Position numbers and translations under genes: made by a program. Positions 1 to 5,175 of a stretch of DNA of 5,175 nt are shown one piece after another. The notes under the pieces were generated by a model. The model made no database searches. It saw only the letters and a list, made by a program, of their open reading frames with translations, and had not been told where the DNA came from. The stretch's first letter is position 1, and each line of letters starts with the position of its first letter. This stretch comes from Candidatus Sulfopaludibacter sp. SbA3 (GTDB taxonomy: Bacteria > Acidobacteriota > Terriglobia > Bryobacterales > Bryobacteraceae), in NCBI GenBank assembly GCA_945900935.1, contig CAMDKT010000468.1, forward strand, positions 1 to 5,175, given 5' to 3'.

Positions 1-1309
1 TTTCGGTGTCGATGCCGGACTTTTCGAGCATGGAAAGCAGCAGGTTGTTCATGGGCGTCTCCGGCGCATAGCGGATATGCCGTCCGCTTTTCAGTTTGCC
101 GGAACCACCGCCGACAAGGACCGTTGGCAGGTTGGTGTGGGTATGGCGATTACCGTCGGAGATGCTGCTGCCGTACAGAATCATCGAGTGATCGAGCAGG
201 GTGCCATCGCCATCGGGAGTGTTCTTCATGCGATCAATGAGATAGGCAAATTGATTGACGTGGTGGGTATTGATCTTGATGACCTTGGCGATTTTTTCGG
301 CGTCGTTTTGATGGTGGGTGCAGCTATGATGGCCATCCGGTACATCGATCTCGCGATAACTCCGGTTGCTGCCTTCGCGGGCGAGCATGAAGGTGACGAC
401 GCGCGTCAGGTCCGTCTGGTAGGCGACGACCATCAAGTCCATCATCAGCCGGGCATGATCGACAAAGGCTTCGGGCGCGGAAACGGGCAAAGGAATCAGC
501 GGCACCTTCATGGTCGCGTTTTGCGCTTCGGCCTTTTGAATCCGGCGTTCGATATCGCGAATGGCTTCCAGGTATTCGGTCAGCTTGCGACGATCGCCTT
601 GGCCCAGACGTGTCTGCATGCGGTCGACACTGCCCTTGACGAAATCGAGGAGGCTGCCGCGTTCTCGAAGCGATTGCAGGCGGGAGGCCTCGCCGGTGCT
701 GTCGCCGTCGCCGAAGAGGCGTTCAAACAAAACGCGCGGGTTCACTTCGACTGGGTTCGGGGAGGTGGGACTGCTCCAGGAGATGGTGTTGGTGTAGGCG
801 CAGCTATAGCCGGAGTCGCAACCGCCGGCGAGGCTGGGCGCTTCGACGCCGAGCTCGAGCGAGGCGAACTGCGTGGACTTGCCGAACTCGCGGGCGGCGA
901 TTTGGTCGGCGGAAACACCGGAGCGAATGCCGGCGCCCTCGGTCTTTTTCGGATGAACGCCAGTAAGCCAAGTGGCGCCGGCGCGGGCGTGGTCGCCAGG
1001 ACCGTCGCCGAGAGAGCGGCCGTTGATTTGGGCCAAATTGCTCAGCACCAGGGTGTGGTCGCGGAAGGGCTCGAGCGCCTTCATGGTGCCGTTGAAGGCA
1101 AAGCCCGCGCCTTCGGCGGCGGGAAGCCAACTGGACTCAATGATGCCGTTGGGGACATACATGAAGCCGAGGCGGATGCCGGGATTGGCGGCGCTCTTCT
1201 GTGTGGCGGCGAAGGCGGGCACCATGGAATCGAGAAACGGCAATGCGAGCGCCGTTCCGGTACCGCGCAGAAATGTGCGGCGGGGAAGGTATTTTTTCGT
1301 GATCATCAT
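1..1309 (-). CDS. DUF1552 (HXXSHH) family protein, Tat-exported, 3' end cut by window edge
   Basis: The frame reads through base 1 without a stop: 436 codons are visible, and family members are roughly 440-460 residues, so only a short C-terminal tail is missing. The N-terminus has a clear twin-arginine leader: RRTFLRG at residues 10-16, a hydrophobic stretch (TALALPFLDSM), then an AFA/AT cleavage-like site near 32-36. Family hallmarks follow: GDGPGDHARAGATWLTG (101-117), a CDSGYSC cysteine pair (C164, C170), HHSCTHH (327-333, the motif behind the HXXSHH name) and DGNRHTHTNLP (385-395). I know of no established reaction; the fold is thought to resemble DUF1501/alkaline-phosphatase-like proteins, which is background and not shown here. 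ATG 1309 forms an ATGA overlap with the stop of the upstream cytochrome gene. A second in-frame ATG at 1306 lies at better spacing from a GGGAG at 1318-1314, so the start is uncertain by one codon. Translational coupling with the cytochrome gene is likely. Confidence 0.93.
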   Translation of the reverse strand, partial: MMITKKYLPRRTFLRGTGTALALPFLDSMVPAFAATQKSAANPGIRLGFMYVPNGIIESSWLPAAEGAGFAFNGTMKALEPFRDHTLVLSNLAQINGRSLGDGPGDHARAGATWLTGVHPKKTEGAGIRSGVSADQIAAREFGKSTQFASLELGVEAPSLAGGCDSGYSCAYTNTISWSSPTSPNPVEVNPRVLFERLFGDGDSTGEASRLQSLRERGSLLDFVKGSVDRMQTRLGQGDRRKLTEYLEAIRDIERRIQKAEAQNATMKVPLIPLPVSAPEAFVDHARLMMDLMVVAYQTDLTRVVTFMLAREGSNRSYREIDVPDGHHSCTHHQNDAEKIAKVIKINTHHVNQFAYLIDRMKNTPDGDGTLLDHSMILYGSSISDGNRHTHTNLPTVLVGGGSGKLKSGRHIRYAPETPMNNLLLSMLEKSGIDTE

Positions 1310-3630
1310 TTGTCTCCCGAACTCCTAAGTTGAAATGGCGCGCTGAAGGCGACGGCGGTTACCAGGTCGCGCATTCGGTAGTCGTTGGCTTCCGTTTGGC
1401 GGAGAATCGCCCGCACCACGGGTTGGTCATAGTATTCCAGGCCGCGGCCCAGTGCGTAGGTCAACAGGCGCTCGACGACGGTGGCGGCGACCTCTTCGCG
1501 GCGGACGGTGGTCATGGCTTTTTTCAGACCGGCCGGGCCGGCGAAGGCAGCGCCATCGGGGAGAGTGCCGGAGGCGTCGATAGGGACTCCAGCGTCGTGG
1601 GAGCGCCACTGTCCAATGCCGTTATAGTTTTCAAGCGCGAAGCCGATGGGGTCCATGGGCGCGTGGCAGCCGGCGCAGCCGGGATCGGCCCGGTGCTGCT
1701 CCAGCGCGGCGCGCAGCGTCATGCCTTGCGTGTCCTTCGCGGTTGCCTCCAAGGCCGGGACATCGGCCGGAGGAGGGGGCGGCGGAGCGCCGAGCAGGTT
1801 ATCGAGAATCCACTTTCCGCGCTGGACGACGGAGGTCCGATTGGGGGGCGAGGTGACCGTCAACAGGCTGGCGTGACCGACCAGGCCGCCGCGTTCGGTG
1901 CCGGTCAATTGCACGCGGCGAAACTGAGAGCCGTAGATTTTTGGAATGCCGTAGTGCTTTGCCAGACGTTCATTGAGGAACGTGTAATCGGCGCGTAAGA
2001 GGTCGAGCGCGCTTCGGTTTTCACTGATGAGAGATTCGAAGAACAACTCGGTTTCGCGCTGCATGCTGAAGCGGAGGCTTTCGTCGAAATCGGGGAAGGC
2101 AACGGGATCGGGCCTCACGGTGGCCAGATTGCGAAGCTGCAGCCACTGGCCGGCAAAGTTGGGCACCAGCGCGGCGGAACGCGGATCGTCGAGCATTCTT
2201 TGGATTTGCTGTTTGAAGACTGGGGGATTCGAGAGCTTGTCGCTAACGGCAAGCTCCATCAATTCGTCGTCCGGCACGCTGGTCCACAGGAAAAACGAAA
2301 GCCGGGAGGCGAGGGCAACGGGGTCGTCTTCCACGCGGAAGAGGAAATCGGGCGAGATGAGGATGGCTTCAATGGCCTTTTGGATGCCGTAATCGAATGG
2401 GCCTTTGGCGCGGGCGTTTTGATAGAAGGCAACCAATGGCCGCACGTCTTGCGCAGTGACGGGACGGCGGTAGGCGCGGCGGGCGATGTTGGCGAGGATC
2501 TTTTCGGCGCAGGGCGACTCGTCATTTGGGAGGGCTGGACGGCAGATGAAAATCTTTCGGCGGCTGGCGGTATCGCCTGGGCCGGTGGCGTTGTAGGGCC
2601 CGGCGATAGAGAGATTGGCGATGCGGGGGATGGCGCCGGCGATGCCTGGGGTGGTGGTTCTTTTGAGGCTGGCGCCGTCGAGGCGGAGATCGATATCGAC
2701 GGGCGTGCCTTCGGGGCGGCGACCGCCGATGGCCGACGACTCGGCTCGCAGGGAGACGCGAGGAAAGGTGACGGCGACGCTTCGGAGGCCCGCTTTGACG
2801 GGAAGGCGAAGTTCGATGGGCGCGTCGGTGGCGGGAGCGTTCGGGTTGCCGAAATTTACGCGAAGAACGTACTCGGCATCGAGCGGGAAGTAATAGCGGA
2901 CTGCGACGCCGCCGGCGGAATTGAAGGGGAGATCGTCGCTGACCCATTCGAGCCTTGTGGGGACGGGGGATGCGCCGCGCGGCTCACGGCGGGGCTCAAA
3001 TGCTTGGGCGACGGGTTTGATGGTTGGATCGCCGACGGCGAAGCGGGAGACTTTTCGGGCAACGGAGAGATAGCGGTCGAGCAGCGCGGGGGAGAGCGAG
3101 AGCACCGCGCCGATGTTGTCGAAGCCATAGCCGGAATCGTCGACGGGGAGCATGGCACCGGCGTTGATGTCGAGGTCGAAAACATCGCGAATCGCGTTGC
3201 TGTATTCGGCGCGGTTGAGGCGATGGATGCCGGCGCGGCCTTGATTTGGGTGAGTGGCGGCATCGGCGTCAAGCGCAGTTTCGAGCGATTTGGTGAATTT
3301 GGCGGAGGAGGCGGGATCGGGCCTGGGTGCGCCGGCGGGCGGCATTTGCCCGTTCTTCATTTTGCGGAGCACGCGCTCCAGGAGATCGGCATTGCCGGCG
3401 ACGGCGGCGGGATCCAAGCCCTGCAAGGTGACGCCGCCTGTTTTTGCCTGGTTATTGTGGCAACCGGCGCAATAGCGCTGGAGGAGGACGCGGTTGGCGG
3501 CGGCTTCGGTTTGGGCGATTGCGGGAGAAATGAAGAGGCAGCACCAGGCGGCGTAGAGGGGCCAGCGGCGGGATGCCGATTTCGTTGCAAGCACCAGAGC
3601 ATCGTATCGCAAACGGGTAGTGGTCCGCAC
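1306..3630 (-). CDS. Planctomycete-type diheme cytochrome c, DUF1587/1595/1592/1588/1585 protein
   Basis: 774 residues from a GTG start. The leader has arginines at 21-22, a hydrophobic core (PLYAAWCCLFISP) and an AIA/Q signal-peptidase site at 39/40, so the protein is Sec-exported. An N-terminal cytochrome c module carries heme site CAGCH (54-58) with a probable axial Met in QMPP (M96). DUF1587 follows (about 136-198, HRLNRAEYSNAIRDVF), then a beta-rich insert (about 225-355), DUF1595 (about 374-435, including RRAYRRPVT, after a C363/C374 pair), DUF1592 (about 438-565, SRLSFFLWTSVPDDEL) and DUF1588 (about 575-675). DUF1588 holds the second heme site CAGCH (652-656) with M659. DUF1585 (about 695-768) ends the protein. 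The two heme motifs point to periplasmic electron transfer; substrate and partners are unknown. The frame stays open up to an ATG at 3843, but that start would lie inside the divergent gene and precede an implausible leader. GTG 3630 has GGAGAG 11 bases upstream. GTG 3594 is an alternative without a visible Shine-Dalgarno. Confidence 0.93.
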   Translation of the reverse strand: MRTTTRLRYDALVLATKSASRRWPLYAAWCCLFISPAIAQTEAAANRVLLQRYCAGCHNNQAKTGGVTLQGLDPAAVAGNADLLERVLRKMKNGQMPPAGAPRPDPASSAKFTKSLETALDADAATHPNQGRAGIHRLNRAEYSNAIRDVFDLDINAGAMLPVDDSGYGFDNIGAVLSLSPALLDRYLSVARKVSRFAVGDPTIKPVAQAFEPRREPRGASPVPTRLEWVSDDLPFNSAGGVAVRYYFPLDAEYVLRVNFGNPNAPATDAPIELRLPVKAGLRSVAVTFPRVSLRAESSAIGGRRPEGTPVDIDLRLDGASLKRTTTPGIAGAIPRIANLSIAGPYNATGPGDTASRRKIFICRPALPNDESPCAEKILANIARRAYRRPVTAQDVRPLVAFYQNARAKGPFDYGIQKAIEAILISPDFLFRVEDDPVALASRLSFFLWTSVPDDELMELAVSDKLSNPPVFKQQIQRMLDDPRSAALVPNFAGQWLQLRNLATVRPDPVAFPDFDESLRFSMQRETELFFESLISENRSALDLLRADYTFLNERLAKHYGIPKIYGSQFRRVQLTGTERGGLVGHASLLTVTSPPNRTSVVQRGKWILDNLLGAPPPPPPADVPALEATAKDTQGMTLRAALEQHRADPGCAGCHAPMDPIGFALENYNGIGQWRSHDAGVPIDASGTLPDGAAFAGPAGLKKAMTTVRREEVAATVVERLLTYALGRGLEYYDQPVVRAILRQTEANDYRMRDLVTAVAFSAPFQLRSSGDK

Positions 3631-3637
3631 GTGCTTG

Positions 3638-3666
3638 TTGACTCTCCGGGGAGCGCGGGATAGAAT
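3638..3666 (+). promoter_or_regulatory. Sigma-70-type promoter of the UxuA-like gene
   Basis: TTGACT (3638-3643) and TAGAAT (3661-3666) are separated by exactly 17 bases, and each hexamer matches consensus at 5 of 6 positions. Transcription would begin near 3673, giving a leader of about 25 bases that contains the Shine-Dalgarno. The promoter lies in the 67-bp gap between the divergent genes and overlaps the ribosome-binding region of the minus-strand operon. No operator palindrome is evident apart from CACGTG at 3628-3633. Confidence 0.65.
3642..3647 (-). promoter_or_regulatory. Shine-Dalgarno for the GTG start of the diheme cytochrome gene
   Basis: GGAGAG on the minus strand, with 11 bases between it and GTG 3630. 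It is the only purine-rich ribosome-binding site found near any in-frame start between the divergent gene and the signal peptide, so it decides the start call. It overlaps the -35 hexamer of the opposing promoter. The spacing is slightly long, which lowers certainty. Confidence 0.5.
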
Positions 3667-3687
3667 CCAATCGGACGGAGAGCCATT

Positions 3688-3692
3688 AGGAG
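3688..3692 (+). promoter_or_regulatory. Shine-Dalgarno AGGAG deciding the ATG 3698 start
   Basis: AGGAG lies five bases before ATG 3698. This favours 3698 over the upstream in-frame GTG at 3620, which has no such site and falls upstream of the promoter hexamers. Confidence 0.75.
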
Positions 3693-3697
3693 CACCG

Positions 3698-4825
3698 ATG
3701 AAGTTATCAACTGATCGAAGAGAATTCGCAAAAGTAACGCTGGCGGCGGCGGCGGCGGTCCCGAGCAGTTCCGCGCCGATGAAACCGATCCCTCCGGGGA
3801 TCAAGATCGGCGTGAGCGCGGGGCAGCCCTCCGCGGACAACATGAGCTATCTGAAACAGCTTGGCGTGACGTGGCTGAGCCTGGCGCCGGTACAACAAAC
3901 TGCCAACGCGGAAGGCTTCATCAAGCAGCGGGAGCAGTGGGAGGCCGCGGGCTTCAAGGTATATAACATCGGGAGCGGCGTGGGGCCGAGCGGCAGCCTG
4001 CATAACATGCCGGAAGTTACACTGAATCTTCCGGGGCGGGATCAGAAAATTGAAGAGTATTTGAATTACATCCGGTACTTGGGGAAGGCCGGTATTCCTT
4101 ACTCGACTTACGCGCATATGGGGAACGGAATTTGGTCGAGCGGGCGGGTAACAAGCCCGCGCGGTTATGGTGCGCGGGACGGCGACTCCAATTCTCCTGA
4201 ATGGAAGGGAAACTGGGGCGGGAAGACTTACACCGAACCGCTGTCGCATGGGCGCGTTTACAGCGAAAAAGAGATTTGGGACAACTATACTTACTTCATC
4301 AAGAAAGTGGCTCCTGTGGCGGAGGAGGCGGGGGTACGAATCGGCATTCATCCGGACGACCCGCCGAAGCCGATGCTGGCGGGCGTGCCGCGGTGTATCT
4401 TTAGTAACTTCGAGGGTTATAAGAAGGCGATTGACATAGCCAATAGTCCTAACATCGGCGTCTGCTTTTGCGTAGGATCGTGGCTTGAGGGCGGGGCGAT
4501 GACGGGTAAGGATCCGGTGGAGGCGATTAAGTACTTTGCCGGGAAGAAAAAGCTATTTAAGATCCATTTCCGGAATGTCAGCGCGCCTCTGCCTCATTTC
4601 ACTGAGACGTTGATCGACGACGGCTATTACGATATGAGTAAGATCATGCAGGCGCTGGTGGATGTGGAGTTTGATGGGATTGTGATTCCGGATCATATTC
4701 CGGCGCTGGGAGCGATGCCGGGCGAGGCGGGCGGAACGTACCGGCCGAGCCCCGGATTGGCTTATTTGATCGGGTGTATGCACTCGATGCTGAAGTCGGC
4801 GCAGAACCATAAGCGGAGGGCGTAG
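3698..4825 (+). CDS. Mannonate dehydratase (UxuA)-like TIM-barrel protein with Tat-like leader
   Basis: 375 residues, close to the usual UxuA length (about 350-395). UxuA converts D-mannonate to 2-keto-3-deoxygluconate in hexuronate breakdown, using a divalent metal. Shared family motifs are GRVYSEKEIWDNYTYF (185-200), IHPDDPP (217-223), FCVGS (257-261), KIHFRNV (288-294), a DDGYYDM segment (307-313) and IPDH (330-333). The expected metal ligands are all present: H218, C258, H290 and D332. H333 follows D332, and Y348 is a candidate for the catalytic tyrosine. The N-terminus, TDRREFAKVTL plus five alanines, resembles a twin-arginine leader with a short hydrophobic core, so export is plausible. 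That would be unusual, since classical UxuA is cytoplasmic. The start is set by AGGAG at 3688-3692 and the promoter at 3638-3666. It is divergent from the cytochrome operon. The sequence could equally be a sugar-phosphate isomerase/epimerase-like relative with another substrate, so no gene symbol is given. Confidence 0.87.
   Translation: MKLSTDRREFAKVTLAAAAAVPSSSAPMKPIPPGIKIGVSAGQPSADNMSYLKQLGVTWLSLAPVQQTANAEGFIKQREQWEAAGFKVYNIGSGVGPSGSLHNMPEVTLNLPGRDQKIEEYLNYIRYLGKAGIPYSTYAHMGNGIWSSGRVTSPRGYGARDGDSNSPEWKGNWGGKTYTEPLSHGRVYSEKEIWDNYTYFIKKVAPVAEEAGVRIGIHPDDPPKPMLAGVPRCIFSNFEGYKKAIDIANSPNIGVCFCVGSWLEGGAMTGKDPVEAIKYFAGKKKLFKIHFRNVSAPLPHFTETLIDDGYYDMSKIMQALVDVEFDGIVIPDHIPALGAMPGEAGGTYRPSPGLAYLIGCMHSMLKSAQNHKRRA
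3703..3731 (-). promoter_or_regulatory. Candidate weak promoter of the cytochrome/DUF1552 operon
   Basis: On the minus strand, TTGCGA (3731-3726) and GATAAC (3708-3703) are 17 bases apart, each matching the sigma-70 consensus at 4 of 6 positions. Transcription would start near 3697 and leave a 5' leader of about 67 bases before GTG 3630. The match is modest and sits inside the first codons of the divergent gene, so it is only a candidate. Confidence 0.22.
3742..3759 (+). repeat. GGC triplet run encoding the poly-Ala leader core
   Basis: Five GGC units followed by GGT, read in frame as five GCG alanine codons (residues 16-20). It forms most of the short hydrophobic core of the Tat-like leader. 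Triplet slippage would change the core length without breaking the frame. Confidence 0.7.
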
Positions 4826-4836
4826 TAGGAAGGGGA

Positions 4837-5025
4837 TCAGCCAGCCATCGGATTCCAGACCGCGCCTAGCTCCAAGACAAAACCGGCCACGGGTCCATCG
4901 CCCGCTATCGACTCAATTCCGGTAAGTTTTTCCGCGGTGCGGCCTGGCCGGTAGACGGTGACGGTCCGAGCCTCGGGATCGATCAGCCAACCCAATTGCG
5001 CTCCGTTGGCGAGATATTCTTTCAT
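4837..5025 (-). pseudogene. C-terminal remnant of an Uma2 (DUF820) family endonuclease gene
   Basis: 62 codons remain. The segment EYLANGAQLGWLIDPEARTV followed by VYRPGR and a late GFVLELGAVW matches the last third of Uma2/DUF820 proteins, which are normally about 180-200 residues and have a PD-(D/E)XK nuclease-like fold. The N-terminal two thirds, including the usual PDVVVEV-SPSD core and the residue just before MKEYL, are absent. Upstream of ATG 5025 the frame meets TGA after three codons and the sequence changes character. The natural reading is a gene truncated at 5025/5026 by an insertion or rearrangement. A G-rich stretch upstream of the ATG could still drive translation of the fragment, but it lacks the catalytic core. 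It converges on the UxuA-like gene with an 11-bp gap and no terminator hairpin. Confidence 0.7.
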
Positions 5026-5175
5026 TGTACCCGTTCACCCCCCCCCTGTCGAAAACACTGGACATTTAGCGCTCCATCGAATATCGTATGGTGAGTGAGT
5101 GCGACGAAGGCGAATCCGAGGGGGTCCAGACAACGGTTGAAACAGCCGGGAGCGGTTGTCAATCGGCGGTCATTG
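5026..5175 (+). mobile_element. Putative left end of an insertion sequence, continuing past the window
   Basis: Uma2 homology stops at 5025. The next base begins a 39-bp block (5026-5064) that starts TGTACCCGTTCAC, contains nine cytosines (5038-5046) and ends GAAAACACTGGACA. A TG terminal dinucleotide, the abrupt break in a known gene and the non-coding character of the block are typical of an IS end. The partner inverted repeat and any target duplication would lie outside the window, so the element and its family are not proven. Confidence 0.4.
5088..5175 (+). CDS. Possible start of a transposase-associated first ORF, truncated by window edge
   Basis: ATG 5088 opens a frame that stays open to the window end (29 full codons, beginning MVSECDEGESEGVQTT). 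It lies 62 bases inside the putative IS end, about where the first ORF of many two-ORF elements begins. No recognisable helix-turn-helix or other transposase motif is in the visible part, and no clear Shine-Dalgarno precedes it. The product is not recognised. Confidence 0.2.
   Translation, partial: MVSECDEGESEGVQTTVETAGSGCQSAVI

Noticed and set aside
77..1333. 418-codon plus-strand open frame antisense to the DUF1552 gene
   Set aside because: The translation shows no family resemblance and is Gly/Ala/Val-rich, as expected for the complement of a GC-rich coding strand. The minus-strand reading has a Tat leader and clear family motifs.
1766..1786. Poly-proline stretch in the cytochrome protein (residues 616-621)
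   Set aside because: A proline run at this point, after the LLG segment, is usual for DUF1588-type proteins and is not a novelty.
1330..1998. 222-codon plus-strand open frame opposite the C-terminal half of the cytochrome gene
   Set aside because: It is a shadow of the DUF1592/1588/1585 coding region, with no independent motif or convincing start signal.
3628..3633. CACGTG palindrome at the GTG start of the cytochrome gene
   Set aside because: A six-base palindrome is common by chance at this GC content, and no second copy or extended symmetry supports an operator.
2200..3663. 487-codon plus-strand open frame antisense to the cytochrome gene
   Set aside because: Although long, it is low-complexity (GDGG- and EAGG-type) and has no recognisable domain. 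It mirrors the wobble bias of the opposite strand, whose reading contains two heme sites and five ordered domains.
3707..4351. 214-codon minus-strand open frame antisense to the UxuA-like gene
   Set aside because: It is rich in Arg, Pro and His with no domain. The plus strand carries the promoter, Shine-Dalgarno and the full metal-ligand set.
4826..4836. Possible bidirectional terminator between the UxuA-like gene and the Uma2 remnant
   Set aside because: The gap is 11 bases of mostly purines, with no stem and no T-run.
5129..5160. GACAAC...GTTGTC inverted repeat near the right edge
   Set aside because: The arms are only six bases with a 20-base loop and no T-run, too weak for a terminator or a defined structure.

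Overview
The window looks like accessory chromosome from a GC-rich soil-type bacterium. The best guess is Acidobacteriota of the Bryobacterales/Solibacter kind. This rests on a DUF1592-type cytochrome next to a DUF1552 (HXXSHH) protein, a Tat-type leader on a sugar-enzyme homologue, and an Uma2 (DUF820) remnant. Planctomycetota, Verrucomicrobiota and Myxococcota also carry DUF1592/DUF1552 pairs, so the phylum is an inference from gene content.

Layout. Bases 1-3630 hold a two-gene minus-strand operon. The promoter-proximal gene (3630 to 1306) encodes a Sec-exported protein with two c-type heme sites and the domain chain heme / DUF1587 / beta-rich insert / DUF1595 / DUF1592 / DUF1588 / DUF1585. 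Its stop codon overlaps the start of a Tat-exported DUF1552 protein (1309 to beyond base 1). That second gene is cut by the window edge and probably lacks only its last 10-20 residues. A 67-bp divergent spacer (3631-3697) separates the operon from a plus-strand gene (3698-4825). This encodes a UxuA-like mannonate dehydratase homologue with a Tat-like leader. It has a near-consensus sigma-70 promoter and a good Shine-Dalgarno. Eleven bases further on, convergent, is the C-terminal third of an Uma2-family endonuclease gene (5025 to 4837). Its homology stops exactly where a sequence resembling an insertion-sequence end begins (5026). The remaining 150 bases look like the start of that element, possibly with the first codons of its first ORF.

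How the genes may work together. DUF1592 and DUF1552 proteins are commonly found together, and their biochemical role is unknown to me. Both proteins here have export signals, and the divergent UxuA-like protein also seems to be exported. A shared role in periplasmic or surface oxidation or dehydration of sugar acids is possible, but it is inferred only from gene order and leaders. The last part of the window, the Uma2 remnant and putative IS end, is unrelated genome scarring. No RNA gene, CRISPR array or convincing terminator was seen.
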